NCBI GenBank assembly: GCA_041394725.1
Contig: JAWKHR010000082.1
Location: 1 to 17,716, forward strand
Source: JAWKHR01 sp041394725
GTDB taxonomy: Bacteria > Acidobacteriota > Vicinamibacteria > Vicinamibacterales > SCN-69-37
DNA: 17,716 bases
Reading direction: 5' to 3'
The notes beneath the pieces were generated by a model. The model ran no database searches. It was not told the DNA's origin and was given only the letters and a program-made list of their open reading frames with translations. The position numbers were made by a program, and so were the translations under genes. Below are positions 6,947 to 15,473 of the stretch, piece by piece. Each line of letters begins with the position of its first letter. The stretch's first letter is position 1.

Positions 6947-6978
6947 CCCTGAGACCCTGAGACCCTCAGGACCCTCCT
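6947..6978. repeat. Short tandem repeat, 8-bp unit CCCTGAGA
   Basis: Two exact copies of CCCTGAGA (6947-6954 and 6955-6962) are followed by two degenerate copies up to the VPS10 stop. Just left of them, CCTGG arms at 6933-6945 form a small hairpin. The whole stretch is 3' untranslated sequence of the VPS10 gene. Confidence 0.6.
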
Positions 6979-6979
6979 G

Positions 6980-9900
6980 TTACTTGACCTGCCCCGGCAC
7001 GTTCAGCGTCAGGTTGTAGCGTCCGAGCGCCTGGCTCAACGTCGCGGCGCGGCCGAGGAACGCGTTGCCGTCGGTGATGGCCTTCGGCAGGTCGTTCTTC
7101 ACGGCGGTGTACTGCCGCATCAGCGAGTCGCTCGGCGTGTCGTAGAACGACATGATGTCGCCCTTGACGCCGGCGGCGCGGGCGAGCACGTTGTTGTCGT
7201 TGCCGCCGCCGCCTCCGCGGCCGCCGCCACGCCCGCCGCGACCGCCGCCGCCGGCCTGCACCGGCACGCCGAACTTCTCGCGAATCGCGTCGAAGTCGGT
7301 GACGGCCGACGCGAACTGGCCCTTCACCGCGTCGGGCACGTTGGACATGCCGCCGATCTTGCCCTTGATCTCCTCGATCTGCGGGTAGAGGTCGTTCAGC
7401 GCGCGGGCCATGTCGGTGCCGCGGCGCTGCATCTCGTGCAGGTCGCTGACGGTATCGAAGTAGCGCTTGCGCTGGGCGTCGGTCATCTGGAACGCCGTGT
7501 CGAGCGCGACGCGCATCGGCTTGGAGTCGACGGCCTTGCCGTCGACCATCAACGCGACGGTGTAGGTGCCCGGCAGGACCCACGGACCGGCGCTCGCGCC
7601 GCCCCCGCCGCCGAAGCCGCCACGGCCGCCGCCGCCCCCGCCGCCGCACACGTTGACCGGGTCCACGCCGGAGTCGGGCTGCGGGGAGGGCACGCCGGGC
7701 ACGGCCGAGCCGCGGCCGCCGCCGCCCCCGAACCCGCCGCGACCACCGCCGCGGCCGCCCCCGCCCCCGGCCGCCGCGATGGGCTCAATCGGCTCGACGC
7801 GCATGTCCCAGCACACGGTCTGGATGCCGGGCGCGTTGCGGTCCGCGGGCACGTCGAGCGTACGGATCGCGCGCCCGGAGGCGTCGGAGATCCGCAGCGC
7901 CAGCTGTCCGACCTTCTGCCTGAGGTGGAACTGGATCACCGCGTCGGTCGGCGGGTTCTCGCCGATGAAGAACTGGTGGCCCCAGAACTCGTCGTTCTGG
8001 TTGTCCCACTCGCGCGTCTGGTAGCCGGTCGGGATCGAGAACAGCGTCGCGCCGGACGCGGCCGCCTGGGCGGCGGCGTACTCCTGGATCGGCTCCAGGT
8101 GGTCGAGGATCCAGACCGCGCGGCCGTGCGTGGCGACGATCATCGCGTTGTCGCGCGGGTGCAGCGTGATCTCGTCGACGCGGACGGTCGGCAGGTTGCT
8201 CTTCAGCCGCTGCCAGCTCGCGCCCCGGTCGAGCGAGAGGAAGATGCCGGTCTCGGTGCCGATGTAGAGCACGTCGGCGTTCTTCTGGTCCTCGGTCAGC
8301 GTCTTGACCACCTGGCCGCGCAGGTTGTTGTTGATCGACCGGAACGACTGGCCCGCGTCCGTGCTGGCCCACATGTAGGTGTTGAAGTCGTTCAGCCGAT
8401 GCGCGTCCACGGTCACGTACACCGTGTTCGCGTCGTAGCGCGACGGCACGACCTCGGACACCCAGCCGCCCTTCGGGAAGCCGGGCAGCCGGTCGGTGAC
8501 GTTCGTCCACGTCTTCCCGTTGTCGCGCGTCATGCTGACGACGCCGTCGTCGGTGCCGGTGAAGATGACGCCGGCCTGCTTCGGAGACTCGGCCAGGGCG
8601 ACGATCGACGGCCAGTTCGAGATGCCGTCGTTGCGCGCGATGCGGATCTCGTCGCCGCGCTTGCCCATGACCTCGATCTCGTCGCGATCCGCGTTGGTCG
8701 TCAGGTCGCCGCTGATCACCGACCAGGAGTCACCGCGGTCGGTGGACGTGAAGACCTTGTTGGCCGCCACCATCAGCTTGCCGGCGTCGTGCGGCGAGAA
8801 GATCATCGGCGTGTCCCAGTTCCAGCGGTACGGCAGCGCGCCCTCGCCGGGCTCGGGATCGACGTTCTGGAAGTTGGGCCGGATGCCGGTGCCCTCGCCG
8901 GTCTGGACGTTGCGCCGCGTGATGTTGCCGTCCTGCGACTCGCTGTACATGTAGCGCGGGTCCTCGAGGTCGGGAATCGCCACGAACCCGTCGCCGCCCT
9001 GGACCTGGTACCAGTCGCTGTTGCGGATGCCGCGCGTGAACCGCACCGCGCTCGGACCGCACCAGTTGTAGTTGTCCTGCAGGCCGCCGCACACGTTGAA
9101 CGGCGTCGCCATGTCGTACCCCACGTGGTAGAAGAGCGCGAGCGGCAGGTTCGGGTACTGGATCCACGTCTTGCTCATGTCGTACGTGGTGGCCACGCCG
9201 CCGTCGCCGCCGATGATCAGGTGGTTCGAGTTCGACGGGTCGATCCAGATCGCGTGGATGTCGTCGTGGATGGCCTGCGCCGCGTCGGTCACGAAATTGC
9301 GTCCGCCGTCGATCGACATGTGGAGGCCCACGCCGCCCAGGTAGATGCGGTCGGGACTGTTCGGGTCGATGCGCAGCTGGCTGAAGTACATCGGCCGCGG
9401 GTTGACGCCCGAGACCTTCGACCACGATTCCCCGCCGTCGTCGGAGCGATAGAGCCCGGTGTCGCCCGTGTCGCCGCCGCCACCACGGCCACCGCCACCG
9501 CCGCCCCCGCCACCACCACGACCGCCGCCGCCCGTGCTCTCACCCTCGATGAGCGCGTAGACCAGCGACGTCGTCGGCCGGTAGACGGCCACCGCGATCC
9601 GGCCCATCGGCGCCGTGGGCAGGCCGCCCTGCAGCCGGGTCCAGGTGTCGCCGCCGTCGGTGGACTTCCACACGCCGGACCCCGGGCCGCCACCGTTCAT
9701 GCAGCACTGCGTCCGGCGCCGCTGATAGGTGGACGCATAGAGGACGTCCGGGTCCGCCGTGGCCATCACCAGGTCGTTGGCGCCGGTGTCGTCGTCCACC
9801 TTGAGCACCTGCTTCCAGGTGCTGCCACCGTCGGTCGTCTTGTAGATGCCGCGGTCGCCACCCGGGCCGAACAGCGGACCGGTCGCGGCCACCAGCACGA

Positions 9901-10393
9901 CGTTGTTGTTGGTCGGATGGATGACGATCCGGTTGATGTGCCGCGACTCGGGCAGGCCCATGTGCTGCCAGGTCTTGCCGCCGTCGGTGGACTTGTAGAC
10001 GCCGTCCCCCCACGAGGTGCTCTGGCGGTTGTTCGACTCGCCCGTGCCAATCCAGACCAGGTCCGGGTTGGTCTGCGAGACCGTGACGTCGCCAATCGAC
10101 ATCAGGCCCTGATCCTGGAACTGGGCCTCGAAGGTGGCGCCGTTGTTGGTCGTCTTCCAGACGCCGCCATGCGCGGAGCCCACGTAGAAGAGGGCCGGAT
10201 TCGCTTCGTAGACGGCCAGGTCCGCGATCCGACCGGACATCGTGGCCGGTCCGATCGACCGGAAGTGCAGGCCGTCGAACTGGCCGGCCACGGGCATGTC
10301 CTGGACCGTCCGGCCCTGAACCACCGGCAGGCCCGTGAATGCCGCGGCCACGACGATGGCGACGAGGGTGAGAAAACGCAGCTGCCTGAGCAT
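6980..10393 (-). CDS. Exported VPS10/sortilin-type BNR-repeat protein (often annotated glycosyl hydrolase)
   Basis: A 1137-residue secreted protein of unknown substrate. A signal peptide is present (MLRQLRFLTLVAIVVAAAF, residues 1-19 and on). Residues about 35-770 form beta-propeller repeats with at least eight Asp-box motifs, such as STDGGKTW, TTDGGSTW, STDGGDTW, SDDGGESW, STDRGDSW and TRDNGKTW, as in VPS10/sortilin and sialidase folds. The often-used label glycosyl hydrolase rests only on the propeller, and no catalytic residues can be assigned. A C-terminal region (about 780-1137) has beta and helical segments. Four Gly/Arg tracts interrupt it at about 287-307, 873-896, 916-932 and 1047-1064. 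The ATG at 10393 is chosen over one at 10420 because GGAGGA lies 3 nt upstream of it and the signal peptide then begins correctly; the earlier ATG lies inside the -10 hexamer. Such proteins are typically multi-copy in Acidobacteriota. Confidence 0.9.
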   Translation of the reverse strand: MLRQLRFLTLVAIVVAAAFTGLPVVQGRTVQDMPVAGQFDGLHFRSIGPATMSGRIADLAVYEANPALFYVGSAHGGVWKTTNNGATFEAQFQDQGLMSIGDVTVSQTNPDLVWIGTGESNNRQSTSWGDGVYKSTDGGKTWQHMGLPESRHINRIVIHPTNNNVVLVAATGPLFGPGGDRGIYKTTDGGSTWKQVLKVDDDTGANDLVMATADPDVLYASTYQRRRTQCCMNGGGPGSGVWKSTDGGDTWTRLQGGLPTAPMGRIAVAVYRPTTSLVYALIEGESTGGGGRGGGGGGGGGGRGGGGDTGDTGLYRSDDGGESWSKVSGVNPRPMYFSQLRIDPNSPDRIYLGGVGLHMSIDGGRNFVTDAAQAIHDDIHAIWIDPSNSNHLIIGGDGGVATTYDMSKTWIQYPNLPLALFYHVGYDMATPFNVCGGLQDNYNWCGPSAVRFTRGIRNSDWYQVQGGDGFVAIPDLEDPRYMYSESQDGNITRRNVQTGEGTGIRPNFQNVDPEPGEGALPYRWNWDTPMIFSPHDAGKLMVAANKVFTSTDRGDSWSVISGDLTTNADRDEIEVMGKRGDEIRIARNDGISNWPSIVALAESPKQAGVIFTGTDDGVVSMTRDNGKTWTNVTDRLPGFPKGGWVSEVVPSRYDANTVYVTVDAHRLNDFNTYMWASTDAGQSFRSINNNLRGQVVKTLTEDQKNADVLYIGTETGIFLSLDRGASWQRLKSNLPTVRVDEITLHPRDNAMIVATHGRAVWILDHLEPIQEYAAAQAAASGATLFSIPTGYQTREWDNQNDEFWGHQFFIGENPPTDAVIQFHLRQKVGQLALRISDASGRAIRTLDVPADRNAPGIQTVCWDMRVEPIEPIAAAGGGGGRGGGRGGFGGGGGRGSAVPGVPSPQPDSGVDPVNVCGGGGGGGRGGFGGGGGASAGPWVLPGTYTVALMVDGKAVDSKPMRVALDTAFQMTDAQRKRYFDTVSDLHEMQRRGTDMARALNDLYPQIEEIKGKIGGMSNVPDAVKGQFASAVTDFDAIREKFGVPVQAGGGGRGGRGGGRGGGGGNDNNVLARAAGVKGDIMSFYDTPSDSLMRQYTAVKNDLPKAITDGNAFLGRAATLSQALGRYNLTLNVPGQVK

Positions 10394-10395
10394 GG

Positions 10396-10422
10396 ATCCT
10401 CCGGAACAGGGGCCAATCATAC
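10396..10422 (-). promoter_or_regulatory. -10 element and ribosome binding site of the VPS10/BNR gene
   Basis: TATGAT (minus strand, 10422-10417) is a strong -10 hexamer, predicting transcription from about 10410. GGAGGA (10402-10397) precedes the ATG at 10393 by 3 nt. This is the clearest Shine-Dalgarno of any large gene here and fixes the start. No good -35 is seen. Between this and the divergent M3 promoter lies a GCCCC/GGGGC hairpin (10442-10458). Confidence 0.6.
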
Positions 10423-10524
10423 GCGGGATTCAGGCGGAGCCGCCCCGGCTGGCGGGGCTGTCCCCCAATACTGGCGCGGAGCTCCGGACATTTACGACCG
10501 TCCCTCGGAGGTCACCGCCACCGG

Positions 10525-10530
10525 TATGAT
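10525..10530 (+). promoter_or_regulatory. -10 element (TATGAT) of the M3 peptidase gene, leaderless geometry
   Basis: TATGAT is separated from the ATG at 10537 by exactly 6 nt, which would put the transcription start at or within a base of the start codon. A GGAGG at 10506-10510 is too far upstream (26 nt) to serve as a Shine-Dalgarno. No TTGACA-like hexamer is found at 16-18 nt spacing. Confidence 0.55.
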
Positions 10531-10536
10531 TCCGCC

Positions 10537-12357
10537 ATGAGCCTCGCGCAGCCGCGGACGCGCAACCGTGCCGCCATCGACGACCGCTACAAGTGGAACC
10601 TCGCCGACATCTACCCGGACTGGGCGGCCTGGGAGAAGGCCCGCGACCGCCTCGAACAGCGGATCGAGGAATACGCCGAGCTGCGGGGCACCCTGGCGCA
10701 GGGCCCGGACCGGATCCTGGCGGCGTTCCTGCTGAACGACGAGCTCGGTCAACTGGCCTACAAAGTCTATTTCTACCCGGCCCTCCGCTACGACGAGGAC
10801 CAGCGGGACAACACGGTCAACGCCCGGCGCCAGCAGATCCAGGCGCTGGTCGCGCGGTGGCAGCAGGCCACCTCGTGGTTCAACCCCGAGCTGCTGACCA
10901 TCAAGCTCGACACGATCCGCAAGTGGATGGACTCCAGCAAGGACCTGGCCGTCTACCGGTTCGCCATCGAGGAGGTGTTCCGCCAGCAGGAGCACGTGCT
11001 CGACGAGAAGGGCGAACGCCTCATGTCACTGTCCACGCGCCTGTCGGGCGCGCCCGGCGAGGCCTACCAGTCGCTGTCGACGGCCGACGCCCGGTTCCCG
11101 GAAGTCACGCTCGAGACGGGCGAGACGGTGACGATGTCGTACGGCCAGTACCGGGCCGTGCTGGCGACGCATCGCCATCAGGCGGACCGCCGGGCGGCCT
11201 TTCTCGGCCACTACGGCACCTACCAGGCGTCCCTGAACACCTACGCCACCCTCTATCACGGCGTGATGCAGCGCGACTGGTTCCAGGCGCGCGCGCGCGG
11301 CTACAAGACGACGCTCGATGCCGCCCTGCACGGCAACAACATCCCCCGGTCGGTGGTGGACACGCTGATCGAGAGCACCCGGGCGGGCGTCGGGCCGCTG
11401 CGCCGGTATCACCAGCTCCGGCGCCGGGCGCTGAAGCTCGAGAAGTACTACCCCTACGACTTCTCGATTCCGATCATCGAATGGGACCGGCGCTACGAGT
11501 ACGACGCCGAGCTCGACCGCATCGTCGAGGCCGTGGCGCCGCTCGGGCCGGAGTACCAGGCGCGCATGAAACGCGGGTTTTCCGCGCGCTGGATCGACGT
11601 CTACGAGAACGACGGCAAGCGCAGCGGCGCGTATTCCGCGCCGGTCTACGGCGTCCACCCGTACATGCTGCTCAACTGGGCGGACACGCTCGACGACGTG
11701 TTCACGCTGGCCCACGAGATGGGCCACACGATGCACACGATGCTCTCGCACGAGCACCAGCCGTTCGTCTACTCGGACTACACGATCTTCGTGGCGGAGG
11801 TGCCGTCCACGCTGAGCGAGGCGCTGCTGCTGGAACACTGGCTCGGGCGCGCGACGGACACGCAGGAACAGATCGTCCTGCTCCAGCACGCGATCGACAA
11901 CATCACCAGCACGTTCTACACGCAGGTCCTGTTCGCCGACTTCGAGCTGGCCGCGCACGAACGGGTGGAGCGGGATCAGCCGATCACGGCCGAGGTGCTC
12001 AACGCCCTGTACAAGGAGCGCTTCGCGGCGTACTACGGCGACGCGGTGGACATGGACGACCTCACCGCCATCACCTGGGCGCGGATCCCGCACTTCTTCA
12101 ACACGCCCTACTACGTCTACCAGTACGCCACGTGCTTCGCCTCGGCCGCCCGGCTGACCGAGGAGCTGACGTCGGCGGATGAGGCCACGCGCACGGCGGC
12201 CCGGAAGCGGTACCTGGACCTGCTCTCGGCCGGCGGCAGCGACCACCCCATGGTGCTGCTCAAGCGGGCCGGCGTGGACCTGAGCGAGCCCTCCACGATC
12301 GAGGCCGTGGTCCAGCAGCTGGACCGTCTGGTGACGCGCCTCGAAGGCCTCATCTGA
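10537..12357 (+). CDS. M3 family oligoendopeptidase (zinc metallopeptidase)
   Basis: A 606-residue cytoplasmic zinc peptidase that cleaves short peptides, resembling oligoendopeptidase F (pepF-like). The zinc site is HEMGH at 393-397 (His393 and His397 as ligands, Glu394 catalytic), with Glu421 in VAEVPSTLSE as the third ligand, 28 residues after the first His as in the family. The N-terminus opens with a typical RYKWNLADIYPD stretch (residues 22-33), and helical substrate-channel domains flank the metal site. The C-terminal part holds the substrate-binding segments around PYYVYQYATCFASA (about 525-538). There is no signal peptide. Length is normal. It probably finishes the degradation of peptides taken up by the cell. 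It is transcribed divergently from the VPS10 gene with 143 bp between starts. Confidence 0.94.
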   Translation: MSLAQPRTRNRAAIDDRYKWNLADIYPDWAAWEKARDRLEQRIEEYAELRGTLAQGPDRILAAFLLNDELGQLAYKVYFYPALRYDEDQRDNTVNARRQQIQALVARWQQATSWFNPELLTIKLDTIRKWMDSSKDLAVYRFAIEEVFRQQEHVLDEKGERLMSLSTRLSGAPGEAYQSLSTADARFPEVTLETGETVTMSYGQYRAVLATHRHQADRRAAFLGHYGTYQASLNTYATLYHGVMQRDWFQARARGYKTTLDAALHGNNIPRSVVDTLIESTRAGVGPLRRYHQLRRRALKLEKYYPYDFSIPIIEWDRRYEYDAELDRIVEAVAPLGPEYQARMKRGFSARWIDVYENDGKRSGAYSAPVYGVHPYMLLNWADTLDDVFTLAHEMGHTMHTMLSHEHQPFVYSDYTIFVAEVPSTLSEALLLEHWLGRATDTQEQIVLLQHAIDNITSTFYTQVLFADFELAAHERVERDQPITAEVLNALYKERFAAYYGDAVDMDDLTAITWARIPHFFNTPYYVYQYATCFASAARLTEELTSADEATRTAARKRYLDLLSAGGSDHPMVLLKRAGVDLSEPSTIEAVVQQLDRLVTRLEGLI

Positions 12358-12362
12358 TTCGG

Positions 12363-12408
12363 GGCCGGATCCGGGTTTTCCCATCACGTTGGATTCCCGA
12401 ATCCGGCC
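12363..12408 (+). terminator. Stem-loop terminator after the M3 peptidase gene
   Basis: GGCCGGATCCGGG (12363-12375) pairs with CCCGAATCCGGCC (12396-12408) over 12 of 13 positions around a 20-nt loop, starting 6 nt after the peptidase stop. There is no T-run, so termination may need a factor, but the placement and strength fit a transcript end. Confidence 0.5.
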
Positions 12409-12456
12409 AGTCGGATCGGGCATATACCCAGTACGGGGACGGCGTGGGATTGCAGC

Positions 12457-12486
12457 CTGTAAACTGTTGATTCTAAACAGTCACAG
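12457..12486 (+). promoter_or_regulatory. Nested inverted repeat upstream of the DUF349 gene, candidate operator
   Basis: ACTGTT (12463-12468) and AACAGT (12476-12481) are perfect inverted arms around 7 nt, and the flanking CTGT (12457-12460) and ACAG (12483-12486) extend the symmetry. The area is AT-rich compared with its surroundings, as the promoters here are. It sits 65-95 bp before the ATG at 12552. A later TATACA (12528-12533) could be the -10 element, giving a leader of about 12 nt. Confidence 0.4.
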
Positions 12487-12551
12487 CCAACACATCCACG
12501 CTGTCTGAGTACGGCACGGCCTTTTCATATACAGGTGGCGTTTCCCGGCTT

Positions 12552-15461
12552 ATGGGTTTTCTGGACAAGCTCAAGCCTCAGCCACGATGGAGGCATGTCG
12601 ATCCTGCGGTCCGCCTCGAAGCGGTCCGCGAGCTCGACGATCCCGTCGAACTGGCAGATCTGGCGCAGTCGGACGCCGAGGCCAAGGTGCGCCGGGCCGC
12701 GGTGGCCCGGGTGGACGACCCTGACGTCCTGGTCCGGGTGGCGACGAGCGACACGGACGCCGAGGCGCGCGAGCGGGCCACGGAGAAGCTGCTGGCGCTG
12801 GCGACGACCGGGAGCGAGGCCGCGGCACTGGTGGCGCTCCGGGGGCTCACCGATCCCCGCCAGCTCTCGACGGTGGCCAAGAGCGACGTCGCAGACGCGG
12901 TGCGGACCGAGGCGCTGGCGCGGATTACCGACGACCGGGCGCTCGGCGCGATCGCGCGTCATGCCCATCACGAATCGACGGCGGCCGTGGCCCTGTCGCG
13001 GCTGGGCGGCCGGGACGACCTGCTCGAGGTCGCGCTGAACGGGGACCACAAGGACCTGGCGCTGGCGGCGTTCGAGCGGGCGGTGCCGGCCGACGCGGGC
13101 GCGGACGCGCTCGACGTGCTGCGGACGATCGAGTCGCGCAGCCAGCAGAAGGCCGTGGCCCGCCGGGCGCGGACGATGATCCAGGCGATCGAGGCGGCGG
13201 AGGCCGATCGGGCCGCCGCGGCGGCCGATCGCCAGCGCCGCGAGGCGGCGCTCTGCGAGGACGTCGAGCGGCTGGCCGGTCAGACGGACCGCGCGGCGCT
13301 GCTCGCCGAGCTCGATCGGCTCGACGCCGCGTGGCGCGGGCTCGAGGTGACCGACGAAGCGGCCCTGACCCGCTTCACGGCCGCCGTGACGGCGGCCCGT
13401 GAAACCGTCGCGCGCCTCGAGGTCGAGGCGGAAGCGGCGGCGGACCTGGCGCGGCAGCGCGCCGAGGCCATCGCGACGCGGGACGCGCTCTGCCAGCGGG
13501 TGGAAACGCTCGACGGCGACGACGTGCTCGCGCAACTGGTTCCGATCGAAGAAGAATGGCGATCGCTCATGCCCCTCGTCGGTGATGGCCCGGAGGCCGA
13601 CCGCCTGGCTGAGCGATTCGCCCAGGCGGTCGCCGCGTGCCGCACACGGTACGAGATGGGCGCCCAGCTGGCCGAGACCCGCGAGACGCTCGCCGGGCTC
13701 GTCGCCGAGGCGGAAGGCCTGCCGTCCCTCGAGGACGCGGGCGCGGCCGCCGAACGCTGGCAGGCGCTCAGCCGTGAGGCACGCGGTCTGGCCGCCGCCC
13801 TTGCCGCGGCCTCGCGCCCGGCGACCGACCTGGCCGCGCGCTGGAAGGTCGTCGAGGAAGTGTTCGCCGCGCGGGCCCTGAACGCGCAGGAAGCCGGCCT
13901 CAAGGCCCAGCAGCACGTGCTGCAGCAGCTGCAGCGGCTGGTCGAGCGGGCGACGCGCGTGGCCGAAGCCGAAAACATCACCCTGCGCGAGGGCGAGCGC
14001 CTGATGCGCGACATCAAGGCGGGTTTCGACGCCGCGACCGCCGCCGAGTCCACCAGCGAGATGGACGACGCGGTGAAGGCCCTGCACGGCCTGCAGGAGA
14101 AGGTCGCCCCCCGCGTGCGCGAGCTGCGCGAGATGGACGAGTGGCGCCGCTTCGCCAACGCCCAGCGCCAGGAACAGCTCATCGCCATGGCCGAGGCCAT
14201 CGTCGCGTCGCTGAAAGCCGACGAGGAGGCCGGCAAGGAATCCGACCTCGCGGCCACGGCGCGCGCGCTGCGCGAGCTGCACACGAAGTGGCAGGAGGTC
14301 GCCGAGGCGCCTCGGCACTCCGCGCAGCGCCTCTGGGAGCGGTTCCGGACGGCCACCGATGCCATCCGCGGCCGCTGCGAGGGCTACTTCGTCAAGCTCC
14401 GCGCCGAGCGCGTCGAGAACATCCATCGGAAGCAGGCGATCACCGAAGAGGCCGAGACGCTCGCGCAGTCGAGCGACTGGGCGAAGGCGGCCGCGCGCTT
14501 CCAGGCCCTGCAGGAGGAATGGAAGGCCATCGGCCCCACCTCCAAGGACGCCGGCCGGCAGCTCGCCCAGCGGTTCCGCGCGGCGTGCAACACGTTCTTC
14601 GCACGGCGCCGCGAGGACATGGCCTCGCGGAAGAAGACCTGGACCGAGAACCTCACGCGCAAGGAAGCCCTGTGCGAGCGCGCCGAGGCCCTCGCCGAGT
14701 CCACCGACTGGGACGCGGCCGCCAGCGAGATGAAGCGGCTGCAGGCCGAGTGGAAGACGATCGGCCCAGTGCGCCGCAACAAGTCCGAGACCATCTGGAC
14801 CCGGTTCCGCGGCGCGGCCGACACGTTCTTCGAGCGCTACCACAACCGCCACAACCTGGCCCTCGCCGGGAAGCTGGCCGAGCGCGAAGCGCTCGTGGTC
14901 GATCTCGAGGCGCTGCTCGCGCTCGAGGACGCGCCGGCGGATCTCGCCGACAAGGTCCAGCAGCTGCGCGGCAGCTGGACGCGCGGCGTCCCCGTGCCCG
15001 TGCCGGGCATGAAGGAACTCACCGAGCGCTGGCACACGGCCTTCGCCGCCGTCGCCACGCGCTGGCCGGACGCCCTGAAGGGCACCGAGTTCGACCCGCA
15101 GCTCGTGCGGCAGCGCCTCGAGAAGCTCGTGACGCGCGTCGAGGGTTTCGCGGAAGACGTCAGGGATTCGGCGCCCAAGGGCGTGTCGCAGACCGAGCTG
15201 CTCGCCCAGAAGCTCCGGTCCGCGCTCGCCTCCAACGCGATGGGCGGACGATCGTCGGAAGAGGGCAAGTGGCGCGCCGCGGCGGAAGCCGTGCGCGACG
15301 CGCAGGCCTCATGGCAGCGCCTCGCCCCGATTGCCGGCGAGGCCGCGCGCGACCTGGAACCCAGGTTCCGGGACGCGTGCCGGAAAGTGAACGAACACGC
15401 ACGGCGTCATGCCGGCCCACCGCGGCGGTCCCAACGGACCACCACCGCGGCCGCCGTCTGA
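12552..15461 (+). CDS. Large HEAT-like and DUF349 repeat protein, unknown function
   Basis: A 969-residue, almost wholly helical cytoplasmic protein. Residues 1-200 look like HEAT-type repeats (VRLEAVRELDDP, VRRAAVARVDDPDVL, RTEALARITDDRAL). About 200-310 is Ala/Arg/Glu-rich coiled coil. The rest carries DUF349 units, each with a Trp about 20 residues before an RF pair. They start near 246, 326, 393 (degenerate), 567, 641, 717, 797 (degenerate) and 905; the best are QALQEEWKAIGP and KRLQAEWKTIGP followed by RFR.A..TFF. No enzyme motifs, signal peptide or membrane segment are visible. DUF349 proteins are widespread and their function is, as far as I know, unestablished. The ATG at 12552 is chosen because MGFLDKLKPQPRW begins the domain. 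A weak AGGTGG lies 12 nt upstream. It is monocistronic. Confidence 0.88.
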   Translation: MGFLDKLKPQPRWRHVDPAVRLEAVRELDDPVELADLAQSDAEAKVRRAAVARVDDPDVLVRVATSDTDAEARERATEKLLALATTGSEAAALVALRGLTDPRQLSTVAKSDVADAVRTEALARITDDRALGAIARHAHHESTAAVALSRLGGRDDLLEVALNGDHKDLALAAFERAVPADAGADALDVLRTIESRSQQKAVARRARTMIQAIEAAEADRAAAAADRQRREAALCEDVERLAGQTDRAALLAELDRLDAAWRGLEVTDEAALTRFTAAVTAARETVARLEVEAEAAADLARQRAEAIATRDALCQRVETLDGDDVLAQLVPIEEEWRSLMPLVGDGPEADRLAERFAQAVAACRTRYEMGAQLAETRETLAGLVAEAEGLPSLEDAGAAAERWQALSREARGLAAALAAASRPATDLAARWKVVEEVFAARALNAQEAGLKAQQHVLQQLQRLVERATRVAEAENITLREGERLMRDIKAGFDAATAAESTSEMDDAVKALHGLQEKVAPRVRELREMDEWRRFANAQRQEQLIAMAEAIVASLKADEEAGKESDLAATARALRELHTKWQEVAEAPRHSAQRLWERFRTATDAIRGRCEGYFVKLRAERVENIHRKQAITEEAETLAQSSDWAKAAARFQALQEEWKAIGPTSKDAGRQLAQRFRAACNTFFARRREDMASRKKTWTENLTRKEALCERAEALAESTDWDAAASEMKRLQAEWKTIGPVRRNKSETIWTRFRGAADTFFERYHNRHNLALAGKLAEREALVVDLEALLALEDAPADLADKVQQLRGSWTRGVPVPVPGMKELTERWHTAFAAVATRWPDALKGTEFDPQLVRQRLEKLVTRVEGFAEDVRDSAPKGVSQTELLAQKLRSALASNAMGGRSSEEGKWRAAAEAVRDAQASWQRLAPIAGEAARDLEPRFRDACRKVNEHARRHAGPPRRSQRTTTAAAV

Positions 15462-15473
15462 CGCCTGGATCGG

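Noticed and set aside
7202..7772. Apparent GCC/CCG repeat array that might suggest a CRISPR or tandem repeat locus
   Set aside because: The repeats are triplet-like Gly codons in frame inside the VPS10/BNR gene, without spacers or regular repeat units.
7436..10540. Open frame of 1034 codons on the plus strand opposite the VPS10/BNR gene
   Set aside because: It is rich in Arg, Ala, Val, Asp and His with no recognisable domain and mirrors the real gene codon by codon. The opposite frame has the signal peptide, Asp-box motifs, Shine-Dalgarno and promoter.
12525..15035. Open frame of 836 codons on the minus strand opposite the DUF349 gene
   Set aside because: Low-complexity Leu/Gly/Arg/Ala composition typical of antisense frames in GC-rich DNA. 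The DUF349 units on the plus strand are clear.
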